Shown one piece after another: positions 1 through 7,859 of a DNA stretch of 64,000 bases. The DNA comes from Polaromonas sp. (lineage in GTDB: Bacteria; Pseudomonadota; Gammaproteobacteria; Burkholderiales; Burkholderiaceae_C), in the NCBI GenBank assembly GCA_030654695.1, contig JAURWY010000006.1:124001-188000 (forward strand), given 5' to 3'. The notes under the pieces are model-generated. The model was not told the origin of the DNA and did not search any database. It saw nothing but the letters and a program-made list of their open reading frames with translations. Position numbers and translations under genes: made by a program. Positions within the stretch are counted from its first letter, which is position 1, and every line of letters starts with the position of its first letter.

Positions 1-1
1 T

Positions 2-508
2 GTGCTGAAAATCGGTGACGGCATGTTCATCGAGGAGTGTTTTCGCGTCGCTAAAGAATTTCCAGAAGTAGCGGTTGACGACTTCATCGTCGACGCCATG
101 ATGGCCCACGTGGTGCGTGCACCGCAGCGTTTTGACGTCATCGTCACGACCAATATGTTCGGCGACATTTTGTCGGACTTGACGGCAGAGCTTTCAGGTA
201 GCCTCGGCTTGGGTGCTTCGCTGAATGCTGGTGTCAACCACGCCATGGGCCAAGCTGCGCATGGATCTGCGCCTGACATTGCCGGTCAAAACATTGCCAA
301 CCCTTTCTCGCTGATCTTGTCTGCTGGGCAGTTGCTGCGCTGGCACGGGCTGCGTGCTGACAAGCCGGCTTTCATAGAGGCCAGTGCCGCCATTGAAGCA
401 GCTACCGCAGCGGCGATTGCCGCACACGAAGCCACGCGCGACGTCGGCGGTCAGCTCGGCACGCGTGAAACCGGCGCGGCCTTTGTGGCTCGCTTGATGG
501 CGGCCTGA
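2..508 (+). CDS. Isocitrate/isopropylmalate dehydrogenase family protein, C-terminal part (5' end outside window)
   Basis: The reading frame is open to the left edge, so this is the last 168 residues of a longer gene. It carries the family signature N-M-F-G-D-I-L-S-D followed by an L-S-G-S-L-G-L-G loop, then a H-G-S-A-P-D-I-A-G motif that forms part of the NAD-binding region of metal-dependent beta-decarboxylating dehydrogenases. The variant loops differ from what I would expect for LeuB, so the substrate (isocitrate, isopropylmalate, tartrate or malate type) cannot be fixed from this fragment. It lies upstream of a Bug-type binding protein, which may hint at a hydroxy-acid substrate; that link is inference. 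Confidence 0.85.
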   Translation: MLKIGDGMFIEECFRVAKEFPEVAVDDFIVDAMMAHVVRAPQRFDVIVTTNMFGDILSDLTAELSGSLGLGASLNAGVNHAMGQAAHGSAPDIAGQNIANPFSLILSAGQLLRWHGLRADKPAFIEASAAIEAATAAAIAAHEATRDVGGQLGTRETGAAFVARLMAA

Positions 509-669
509 ACGCACCTTTTGGCCGTGTGACGAGTGAATTCTGCCGTGGTTGTAGAACGTCATCTTTGAAAGCGGCAGTTTGACGGCGTGTGAAAAAAATT
601 GTGGTTTTTTGTGATGCTGCCGAGATAATACAAAGCAATGTCAGTAACACCAACCGCAAGATTCCACCT

Positions 670-1665
670 ATGAGCCATTTCATTTCAAGACGCCATTTTT
701 CTAAAGTCGCTGCCTCGCTGAGCTTTGGCGCACTGAGCGCGTTGGCATTGCCTGCCGTTGCGCAAAGCTGGCCCGATAAGCCGGTTCGCATGATCGTGCC
801 AGCCCCTGCGGGCAGTTCGCTGGACGTGATTGTTCGCAGCTTGGGTGAGACGCTGAAGACCCGCTGGGGTCAGCCGCTGATTGTGGAGAACAAGCCAGGC
901 GCTGGTGGCACGATTGGCATGGACGCCGTGGCCAAGGCTGCGCCAGACGGCTACACCTTGGGCATCGGCTTCAATGGCCCGATCGCCTTTGCCCCCTTCA
1001 TGTTCAAAAAGATGGCTTACGACCCGGCCAAGGACTTGCTCCCCATCATCTTGACGACTTCCCAGCCCAACGTTCTGGCGGTGCCAGCCAATCACCCGGC
1101 CAGCACCCTGCCCGAGTTTTTGGCTTGGGCCAAGTCGCAGGGCAACAAGGTCAGCTACGCCTCTGTCGGCCTAGGCAGTTCGTCGCACCTGTCGATGGAG
1201 TTGCTGAAAACCACCGCTGGTTTTGAGGCCACGCATGTGCCTTTCAATGGTTCGCCACCCGCGGCACTGTCGGTGGCTCAGGGCGAAACCCAGGCGCTGC
1301 TGGCGGTGGAGCCGGCCTTGCTGGCGCTGGTGCAAGCGGGACGCTTGAAGTTGCTGGCGGTCACCAGCCCGCAGCGCCTGGCGGCACGCCCTGAGTTGCC
1401 GACGGTGGCCGAGGCCGGATTTCCCGGGTTTGATGCACTCGCATGGAACGGCTTGTTTGCACCCGCCGGCACCCACCCCGAGATCGTCAAACGCATCAAC
1501 GCTGACGTCAACGCGGCCATGGCCGAGCCAGCATTTCGTCAGGCCATGGCCAAGCAGGGGTTGATCATCGGTGGCGGGTCGGCTGCTAAATTCAAAACTT
1601 TCATGGATGGTGAATCCCGCAAGTGGGGTGCCATCATCACCAAAGCAGGCATCAAGCTGGACTGA
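670..1665 (+). CDS. Tripartite tricarboxylate transporter substrate-binding protein (Bug/TctC family)
   Basis: Periplasmic solute-binding protein of 331 residues. An N-terminal twin-arginine-like or Sec signal (S-R-R-H-F then a hydrophobic stretch ending A-V-A-Q) is followed by the family start W-P-D-K-P-V-R-M-I-V-P, the G-Q-P-L-I-V-E-N-K-P-G-A-G-G motif and the A-P-D-G-Y-T motif. The frame opens further upstream at 589, but the ATG at 670 gives a normal signal peptide. No TctA or TctB membrane genes are next to it, as is common for Bug proteins in Burkholderiales. The ligand is probably a carboxylic acid but cannot be read from sequence. Confidence 0.9.
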   Translation: MSHFISRRHFSKVAASLSFGALSALALPAVAQSWPDKPVRMIVPAPAGSSLDVIVRSLGETLKTRWGQPLIVENKPGAGGTIGMDAVAKAAPDGYTLGIGFNGPIAFAPFMFKKMAYDPAKDLLPIILTTSQPNVLAVPANHPASTLPEFLAWAKSQGNKVSYASVGLGSSSHLSMELLKTTAGFEATHVPFNGSPPAALSVAQGETQALLAVEPALLALVQAGRLKLLAVTSPQRLAARPELPTVAEAGFPGFDALAWNGLFAPAGTHPEIVKRINADVNAAMAEPAFRQAMAKQGLIIGGGSAAKFKTFMDGESRKWGAIITKAGIKLD

Positions 1666-1666
1666 C

Positions 1667-2407
1667 TCACACCAGATTGATAGCGAGGCACAATTCGTAG
1701 CCGACACCCCAGACCGATTTGATGGCGGCTTCTTCGCCTTCCAATTGCACCGCTTTGAATTTCTTGCGCAAGCGCGCCACCAATTCTTCGAGGGCATGTT
1801 TGCTCATCAAATCGTCGGTGTCGTCGTTGCCGTAAAGGTCGCACAAAACGCCGGATGACAAGGTGTTGTCTTTGGCTTGAATCAAAGCCACCAAGAGCGA
1901 TTTTTCGCGGTGCGTCAGCCGGAGTTTTTGCCCGGGCTGCGGGCCCGACAAAGTTCGGTCCCGCAAATTCAGAGACCATTCATCCTGAGTGATGATTTTT
2001 TTGACCCGACGCCCTAGGCTCAACAGCACCAGCACCAGCTCGTCGGGCGCGATGGGTTTGGTCATGTACATGTCGGCACCGCCGTCCTGGTAGCCTGAGA
2101 TGCGGTCTTGCAGCGCGACCCGCGCCGTCATGATCACAATGCCTGCTGCGGGGAGGGTTTGCCTGAGCCGCCTGCACAGGCTCAAGCCGCTTTCTCCGGG
2201 CAAGTTCAAATCGATGATGAAAAGGTCAATAGCTTCTCTGGCCAGCAGGTCATCCAAGGCCGATGCACTGTTGACGGCATGCACGACGAAGCCTGTGGCT
2301 GACAAGTGAACCACAATTTCTTCTCGCAAATAACGATCGTCTTCAACCAAGGCGACGACCAGTGACTGTGAAGCGTCTCTGGCTTTGAGCGGGTTTAACT
2401 TGATCAA
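1667..2407 (-). CDS. OmpR-type response regulator
   Basis: A 246-residue two-domain regulator. The receiver domain (about 16-130) has the acidic pair E22-D23 and the likely phospho-acceptor D66 in the I-I-D-L-N-L-P-G motif, with the conserved Thr of I-M-T-A and Lys of M-T-K-P. The C-terminal half (about 145-240) looks like a winged helix ending in the V-W-G-V-G-Y-E pattern. The start is a TTG overlapping the TGA of the upstream kinase, so the pair is translationally coupled. It ends 1 nt from the convergent Bug gene, with no terminator between them. The regulon is unknown. Confidence 0.9.
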   Translation of the reverse strand: MIKLNPLKARDASQSLVVALVEDDRYLREEIVVHLSATGFVVHAVNSASALDDLLAREAIDLFIIDLNLPGESGLSLCRRLRQTLPAAGIVIMTARVALQDRISGYQDGGADMYMTKPIAPDELVLVLLSLGRRVKKIITQDEWSLNLRDRTLSGPQPGQKLRLTHREKSLLVALIQAKDNTLSSGVLCDLYGNDDTDDLMSKHALEELVARLRKKFKAVQLEGEEAAIKSVWGVGYELCLAINLV

Positions 2408-4287
2408 TTCGGGATCCTGACAGTAAAAATAACACGCTGGTTTTCTTTGCGGTAAAGCACGGTGGCGCCAATTTTTTGTGCGGCAGACTGGACCAGACTC
2501 AAACCGATTCCCATGCCAGGTTGGTTTTGCACGCCGGGGTGACGGTAATACCGCTCAAACAAACGTGACTCATCGGGCTCCTGGTCTTCAGCAACTGCAT
2601 TGCTGATCTCAAAACATGTTGTGCCGGTATCCGCTTCGGTGGTGACGGTCACGATTATTTTTTCATCAAATGCTGCGTACTTGTGTGCATTGCTCAAGAG
2701 ATTTTCCAAGATCACGATGAGCATTTGCCGGTCGGCTTTAAAGACCGAGTCATCTTGGATGGAGATCTTGAATCTATCGACGTCTGGGTATTCTTGGATC
2801 AATTCGTGGACGATGTCCAGCGCAGGAATCGATTCGGGTTGTGCCATGATTTCTGTGCGCTCAATCTTGTTGGAGCGCGCCACGTGTTCAATCAAATCAT
2901 CCATGCGGTTCACCGACGCATCAATGCGCTGAAGGCGCTGCAGAGAGTCGCTGTCGCCAGTGATCTGGCGTTTGAGCGACGCCAGCGCAAAGCGAATAGT
3001 GCCCAGCGGATTTTTCAATTCGTGCGTCAGCATGTCGACCAGCGCACGCCGTTCGCTGAGCTTGTCTTCATTGGCTCGCGCTTGTTCTGAGATTGAACGC
3101 AGTGTTTGCAGTTCGGCCAATCTCGCTGAATTTCTGAGGCGCTGCTCACTCAGAACTACCAAAAATACGATCAGTCCGATGATCACGCCATTGAGTCGCC
3201 AGTCATTTCCGCTATGAAAGAATCCGACGGGACCGCCGATAGTCATATTGGAAAACACAAACAACGAACCAATCACGATCAACACCAAGTTGACGCCATA
3301 ACAAAACACATAAATACCGCGCCGCACGCTGGACAGATTCACGCAAGACAAGATACCGTAAATCTGAACAAGTGGATTGATGAAAAATAGGAAAAAATTG
3401 AGTCTTGTAGCGTTCAGGGAGTGTTCTGAATAAATCAATCCAAGATTGATGAAGCACAGACAGATCATCACCATGATCATTTTCTTGTAAGTTTCCGAAG
3501 GTTGATGCGCTTCCAATAACGCCCAGCCTATCAGCGCGGTCAACGCCACCCGGGCGAAAAAAATAACAGTGCTTATTTTGTCCACGTTATCTGTCGACCA
3601 CCCCGGCAAAAGGTGCGCCAGCAGGCCGACGTTGGCCACCACAAAAAGAACCACTGCCAACTGGAAGACGCTGTAGACCAGCAACAAGATGGAGCGCTCT
3701 ATCGCCAGCAAGGTCACACCAAAGACCAGTAAGACGATGGCTATCGTCAAGGAAAAAGTTATTTTCCCGGTGCGTTGGGCGACCACTGTCATCAATGCGT
3801 CCGAACGTAATATCTCAGTTTCAATGACCATCAATCCCATGGTCTGAATCCTGACATAGACCGGGCTGGTCGGCGCCTTCATTGGGCTCAAGGCAAAGCA
3901 GTGGTAATCGTCAGGGCAGATGTTGGCTTTGTTGGTGTGTTGGTCGCCTCCCAATTGCCGAGCCCATTGGCCGGCGACGAACTCATACACCTCAATCTGG
4001 TCCAGAGAGTGAGGGCCGACACGCAAAATCGGTGGATTTTTGGCATCGCCAACATCGGCTGGGCTCGTCCAAGGGACCGGCGTCAGCTCAATCCAGACGG
4101 CACTGGACTCAAACCCGAGGCGCAAAGGGCCTTCGTAGGGGGTGAAGTGGCGTGTGGCGACGGCGTCTATTGAAACATCTGCCGCGGTATCTCGGTGATA
4201 CGCCTGCGAGACTGAATAGCCCGGCTCTGCCGCGGACACGGGCATTTGGAAAAGCGCAAAGACGACTAAAAAAACCAGACGCAGCAT
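2404..4287 (-). CDS. Sensor histidine kinase with 7TMR-DISM input module
   Basis: A signal peptide is followed by a soluble extracytoplasmic domain (about 25-160, 7TMR-DISMED2-like), about seven hydrophobic segments (about 180-370), a short coiled coil, a HisKA domain with phospho-acceptor His422 in L-T-H-E-L-K-N-P, and a HATPase domain with N-box (E-N-L-L-S-N-A-H-K-Y) and G-box (G-M-G-I-G-L-S-L-V). The extracellular module suggests sensing of a small molecule, possibly a carbohydrate, outside the inner membrane (family knowledge). The ATG at 4287 was chosen because it starts directly at the signal peptide; a GTG at 4305 would add six residues. It is coupled to the response regulator. Confidence 0.9.
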   Translation of the reverse strand: MLRLVFLVVFALFQMPVSAAEPGYSVSQAYHRDTAADVSIDAVATRHFTPYEGPLRLGFESSAVWIELTPVPWTSPADVGDAKNPPILRVGPHSLDQIEVYEFVAGQWARQLGGDQHTNKANICPDDYHCFALSPMKAPTSPVYVRIQTMGLMVIETEILRSDALMTVVAQRTGKITFSLTIAIVLLVFGVTLLAIERSILLLVYSVFQLAVVLFVVANVGLLAHLLPGWSTDNVDKISTVIFFARVALTALIGWALLEAHQPSETYKKMIMVMICLCFINLGLIYSEHSLNATRLNFFLFFINPLVQIYGILSCVNLSSVRRGIYVFCYGVNLVLIVIGSLFVFSNMTIGGPVGFFHSGNDWRLNGVIIGLIVFLVVLSEQRLRNSARLAELQTLRSISEQARANEDKLSERRALVDMLTHELKNPLGTIRFALASLKRQITGDSDSLQRLQRIDASVNRMDDLIEHVARSNKIERTEIMAQPESIPALDIVHELIQEYPDVDRFKISIQDDSVFKADRQMLIVILENLLSNAHKYAAFDEKIIVTVTTEADTGTTCFEISNAVAEDQEPDESRLFERYYRHPGVQNQPGMGIGLSLVQSAAQKIGATVLYRKENQRVIFTVRIPN

Positions 4288-4489
4288 AAATTCAGCCCGG
4301 CCCACGCAACTTGCGCTCTTGAAGCCAGTGGTCAGGAATTTATCACCTTAAATTCTGAAAAAAGAGAGCAATGGTGAGCCTTTACAGGGATTCGTGGTCT
4401 TTGGCGCATCTCGTGTGGCTACGATCTCTTTCAAATAAGACAAGTAGTCAATTGGCTGTTTGTGCTTCAACTTTGAATCGGAGAGTTTC

Positions 4490-4921
4490 ATGACCGCCTT
4501 AGAAGAGCTGCAATATCAGATGGCTGCCTTGCAACAAAAGCTCGCTGAAGAAACCTTGGCAGAGGCGGCCAAACAGCGCGAGCTTGTTCTGCAAAAGGCC
4601 AGGGCACGTGAAGCTGAAGTAGCCAAAGGATTGAAAGAGATTGCCGGATTGATGCGTCAATATCGGCTGAAGAAAGAGCACCTTTTCAAGGCTGCGCAGC
4701 AAAGTGGTGTGGTCAGTGCTGGCAACGGTGCAAACGGTGGCTTTGCGCACGGGGGCAAAGACAAGGAAGTCCGTGCGGATGTGACCTTCGATATTTCTAG
4801 AAGTCCAGCCTCCAGCGCGCCTGTGAAACCGAAAACACTGGAAGAAATGCGTCAGTTTTACGGAAATATGGATTCGCAACTCAATGAGCCGGCTTCCCCC
4901 TACGGGCTTCCTGCAAATTAA
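4490..4921 (+). CDS. H-NS-like dimerisation-domain protein lacking a recognisable DNA-binding tail
   Basis: A 143-residue protein with a clear Shine-Dalgarno GGAGAG 5 nt before the ATG. Residues 1-65 are predicted to be strongly helical and coiled coil, and end in a segment resembling the H-NS oligomerisation domain (E-I-A-G-L-M-R-Q-Y-R-L-K-K). The rest is a low-complexity linker rich in G, A and S with a short charged tail. I do not see the usual beta-family AT-hook-like motif (Y-R-N/D-P ... G-x-T-W). It could be a truncated H-NS-type modulator or an unrelated coiled-coil protein. The gene stands alone, with a possible terminator just downstream. Confidence 0.5.
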   Translation: MTALEELQYQMAALQQKLAEETLAEAAKQRELVLQKARAREAEVAKGLKEIAGLMRQYRLKKEHLFKAAQQSGVVSAGNGANGGFAHGGKDKEVRADVTFDISRSPASSAPVKPKTLEEMRQFYGNMDSQLNEPASPYGLPAN

Positions 4922-4937
4922 GTTTGAAATGAAAGTT

Positions 4938-4958
4938 CGTCCAACAACTGGACGTTTT
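4938..4958 (+). terminator. Possible rho-independent terminator after the H-NS-like gene
   Basis: A perfect 6-bp stem (CGTCCA / TGGACG) with a 5-nt loop is followed by four T residues, 16 nt after the stop codon. The stem is short, so termination strength is uncertain. Confidence 0.45.
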
Positions 4959-5049
4959 GCCGGGCAAGGCTTCACAATCATTTCGTTGGTTCTGCAAGAC
5001 TTTTTTGCGTTTTGATGCTTTTTTGATGTGAAACAGGCCAAAGTGGGCG

Positions 5050-6162
5050 ATGATTACACTCGTGATCGTCGCCCACTTGATCCGCGGCCATGCCGCTGCA
5101 ATCCTATTTTTTCTGTGTTCTCTGTTCTCCGCAGGGCGCACTTTTGCGGCGGAAGATTACAAACTTCGCTTCCCGATGGCCGGGAGCTTGGGCGGCGAAA
5201 TCGGCGCGTCGCTGAATGTGCCCGGCTGGTACGGGAGCACCGCAATCACCGCTGTCAAAATTGACAAAGTGACGGGCAGTGATGGCAAACCACTGGTTTC
5301 TTTCGAGACTAAAACCATCACGATCAACCCCACGACAGGGGCACCGCTCCCGGTGGCTGTCAATTACACGTCCCAAGTCACGATGGACCTTGGGCAAACC
5401 CAGATGCAAGCCAGTCTGGTCATGGGTTACTTGACAGAGCCGCACTATGCCGGCGGTAGGCTGATCGCCACCTTCACGCTGCCCTACATGCTTCGGCAAG
5501 AAAGAGACGTTCGGTTGACTGGCCCGGTGCCCACCGCCACCGGGCCAAGTGCCTTGGTCAATGGGGCTGTTCAGAGCAGTTTGAACAGCGCCTACGAAGC
5601 CGGATTGGCCGTAAGAGCGACGGATGCCAGTGGCGTCGTGCAGGGCTGGGGTGACGCAGAAATAGCCGGGTCTTGGGTCTATCGGGAAGCTGACACGTTG
5701 CTGGTGACCAGCCTCACGCTGGCCTTACCCACCGGCAAGTACAGCCCGACGGGCAGCGTGCCCAACATCGGATTCGGCAACTTCTACACGCTGCGCACGG
5801 GTTTGGCCGTGTCATACAACGCGACGCCAGATTGGCGGCTGGGTGCCAAAATGTCCCTTGGCTTCAACACCCGCAACAAGGACACCGATGTCCGGAGTGG
5901 GAATTTCGCTGGTGTTGACTTGGCCGCGCTGTACCGAACCTCCTTTGGCTCATTGGGGCCACACCTGCTGTACGTTCAGCAATACCAGCCCGACTCGACC
6001 GACCAATACGGCAAGTTCAACGGGACCAGCGCTGGGGCTTTGTTCAACACCCCCATCAAACCGCTGAATGTCAATATCAGCGTCTCTTATATGAAGGCGA
6101 TCAAAGCCGCTAACGCGCTTTCCGGCTCATTTCTTCGGCTGCGGGTGAGCAAGGCTTTTTGA
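5050..6162 (+). CDS. MetA-pathway/phenol-degradation type outer-membrane transporter
   Basis: A 370-residue predicted outer-membrane beta-barrel. An N-terminal signal sequence ends near T-F-A-A-E-D. The mature protein has alternating hydrophobic strands, an early glycine-rich region (F-P-M-A-G-S-L-G-G-E-I-G) and a terminal phenylalanine, all typical of the PF13557 family, which is thought to bring hydrophobic or aromatic compounds across the outer membrane. It stands alone between the H-NS-like gene and the M23 peptidase gene. With a large aromatic-catabolic locus 12 kb downstream, an uptake role is plausible, but the sequence does not show the substrate. Confidence 0.75.
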   Translation: MITLVIVAHLIRGHAAAILFFLCSLFSAGRTFAAEDYKLRFPMAGSLGGEIGASLNVPGWYGSTAITAVKIDKVTGSDGKPLVSFETKTITINPTTGAPLPVAVNYTSQVTMDLGQTQMQASLVMGYLTEPHYAGGRLIATFTLPYMLRQERDVRLTGPVPTATGPSALVNGAVQSSLNSAYEAGLAVRATDASGVVQGWGDAEIAGSWVYREADTLLVTSLTLALPTGKYSPTGSVPNIGFGNFYTLRTGLAVSYNATPDWRLGAKMSLGFNTRNKDTDVRSGNFAGVDLAALYRTSFGSLGPHLLYVQQYQPDSTDQYGKFNGTSAGALFNTPIKPLNVNISVSYMKAIKAANALSGSFLRLRVSKAF

Positions 6163-6200
6163 AGAAAAAGGTGATGCGTCTGTGAATCACCGCTTCTTTT
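6162..6200 (+). terminator. Possible terminator after the outer-membrane transporter gene
   Basis: An interrupted inverted repeat, with outer arms AAGAA/TTCTT and inner arms GGTGAT/ATCACC around a 9-10 nt loop, ends in a TTCTTTT tract immediately after the stop codon. Pairing is imperfect. Confidence 0.35.
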
Positions 6201-6302
6201 GACGCGTTGAGAAATGCTCGGAAAAACTACCTTCAGATGTTTCAAAAGGTAGACGCCGTCCGCTCAAATAGCTAAGATCCGACTCCCTTTGTTTGGATTC
6301 GC

Positions 6303-7244
6303 ATGCAACTAATGTGGCTTTCTGGCCCTACCAGCCAGGTTAAAAAAATTTCCATCACTGCGCGCAATGTGTTGCTGGCAGCCTTGGTATTGGCCGCAGG
6401 CTTGCTGTTTTTGGGTTTTGTTTTGAACTGGGTGGGCCTTCGCATTGCCGTGGAGTACAACCCCGAACTCGCTCGTTCCATGGGCGGCGTGACCAGTGAG
6501 TCTGAGCAAAAGCGCGTGGAGGCCGTTTACCGTGAGCGCCTTGACCAATTGAAAAGCGTGCTCGACCAAAACGTTCAAGAAGTTAAGAAATTAGAGACGC
6601 TGAAGAATCGGTTCATGGAATTGGCCACGCCTGCTGCCTTCAAAGGCCGCTTCAGCGCCAAAGACGACTCAAAGGGCGGTCCTTTCGTTTCACCGCCATG
6701 GCCGCAATTTTTAAAAACAGGATTTTTCCGGCAACCCCTGCATATGGAGTTACACCAAACTGCAGAACAAGCCAAGAACGTGAGCGAATCCCTCGTGTCC
6801 TATGGGGTGAAGTGGACCCATAATTTAGCGTGGTTAGAGACCTTGCCAATCGGCGTGCCTATTTATTCCGATTTTCGTTTGACCAGCGGTTTTGGCCTCC
6901 GCAATGACCCCTTTTCTGGGGCCTTGGCCATGCACGAAGGCATTGATTTTGCTGCCGAGGTGGGCACCAACGTGTTGGCTGCCGGCCCAGGCGTGGTGGT
7001 TCGGTCTGATTGGGATGCTGGCTATGGCCACGTGATTGAAATCAAGCATGCCGAAAACTTTGTGACGCGCTATGCTCATTTGAGCAAACGCCTCGTTGTA
7101 GAAAATACACGCGTAGACAGTGCCATGGTGATCGGGCATGTCGGCAGCACTGGCCGCTCGACAGGGCCGCATCTGCACTTCGAAATTTTTCACCATGGCA
7201 GGGTCTTGAACCCACTGCAAGTTTTGCCTGTTAAAGCGCCATGA
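6303..7244 (+). CDS. M23 family metallopeptidase (peptidoglycan endopeptidase, LytM type)
   Basis: A 313-residue inner-membrane-anchored protein. One transmembrane helix at about 20-45 is followed by a coiled-coil-like segment (about 65-105) and a C-terminal LytM/M23 domain. Zinc ligands are visible: His211 and Asp215 in H-E-G-I-D-F, and His290 and His292 in the G-P-H-L-H-F-E motif. All key residues are present, so it is probably an active cell-wall hydrolase acting in the periplasm. The next gene encodes a bactofilin only 27 nt downstream. This pairing is known elsewhere for shape control, where the bactofilin scaffold positions the peptidase. Confidence 0.92.
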   Translation: MQLMWLSGPTSQVKKISITARNVLLAALVLAAGLLFLGFVLNWVGLRIAVEYNPELARSMGGVTSESEQKRVEAVYRERLDQLKSVLDQNVQEVKKLETLKNRFMELATPAAFKGRFSAKDDSKGGPFVSPPWPQFLKTGFFRQPLHMELHQTAEQAKNVSESLVSYGVKWTHNLAWLETLPIGVPIYSDFRLTSGFGLRNDPFSGALAMHEGIDFAAEVGTNVLAAGPGVVVRSDWDAGYGHVIEIKHAENFVTRYAHLSKRLVVENTRVDSAMVIGHVGSTGRSTGPHLHFEIFHHGRVLNPLQVLPVKAP

Positions 7245-7271
7245 AACTTCTCACCTTATCTTTCACACGAA

Positions 7272-7712
7272 ATGCTGGCCATGTTTGAAAAATTAAAAAA
7301 CAAATCTTTCACCGCAACGCAAGAAAGGTTTGACACGCTGGTCGGCCGCACCACCACGATCTTTGGTCGTTTGGTGTTGTTAGACAGCGTCCGAATTGAT
7401 GGCAAAGTCATGGGCAATATTGAGACAGCCCCAGGCAACAAAATTTCGGTGGCGATTGGCCCAACGGGCGAGGTGGCCGGCGACATTCATGCGCATCGCA
7501 TCTTGGTCGCAGGCAGAGTTGACGGCAATATTTATGCTGCAGAGCGCGTTGAGTTTCACAAAGACTCGGTGATCAATGGCGACATATCGTATGGTTCGAT
7601 TGCCATAGAGCACGGGGCTAGGTTGTTGGGCATGGTGGTTCAAAACAAGGCCGCCGCCCAATCAGCCAATCGTGCGCAAACGGCCATTGAAAACGCGCAA
7701 AACAAAACCTGA
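7272..7712 (+). CDS. Bactofilin family cytoskeletal protein
   Basis: A 146-residue protein whose middle (about 27-125) is a right-handed beta-helix of repeated hydrophobic-glycine turns (G-K-V-M-G-N-I, G-E-V-A-G-D-I, G-R-V-D-G-N-I, S-V-I-N-G-D-I), the hallmark of PF04519. N- and C-terminal tails are short and polar. Bactofilins polymerise without nucleotides at the inner face of the membrane. An in-frame ATG at 7281 could be the true start. It follows the M23 peptidase gene at 27 nt, so the two are probably co-transcribed and act together on local cell-wall remodelling. Confidence 0.92.
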   Translation: MLAMFEKLKNKSFTATQERFDTLVGRTTTIFGRLVLLDSVRIDGKVMGNIETAPGNKISVAIGPTGEVAGDIHAHRILVAGRVDGNIYAAERVEFHKDSVINGDISYGSIAIEHGARLLGMVVQNKAAAQSANRAQTAIENAQNKT

Positions 7713-7736
7713 ATTGGCCAGTCAACGATTAACAAC

Positions 7737-7811
7737 TGGTGCCACCAACAGGAATCGAACCTGTATCTAGCGCTTAGGAGGCACTCGTTCTATCCGTTGA
7801 ACTATGGCGGC
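7737..7811 (-). tRNA. tRNA-Arg (anticodon CCT), 3' CCA encoded
   Basis: On the minus strand a full cloverleaf can be folded: acceptor GCCGCCA/TGGTGGC, D stem GTTC/GAAC, anticodon stem AGTGC/GCGCT with loop CTCCTAA, T stem ACAGG/CCTGT with loop TTCGATT, discriminator A, then CCA. The anticodon CCT reads the rare Arg codon AGG. The body is 72 nt without CCA. It lies 49 nt downstream of tamB on the same strand, so it could be read from the same transcript or its own promoter. Confidence 0.96.
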
Positions 7812-7859
7812 AATTTTGCGTAATTGTATTCTGTGAGAGTTCGCTTTTCGTCTATCTAT

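Noticed and set aside
599-629. Possible promoter TTGTGG ... GATAAT before the first Bug gene
   Set aside because: The spacing of 19 nt and the weak hexamers make it no better than chance in this AT-rich gap.
7737-7811. tRNA-Arg as an attachment site for an integrated element
   Set aside because: No integrase and no repeated tRNA 3' end were seen on either side; flanking genes are core functions.
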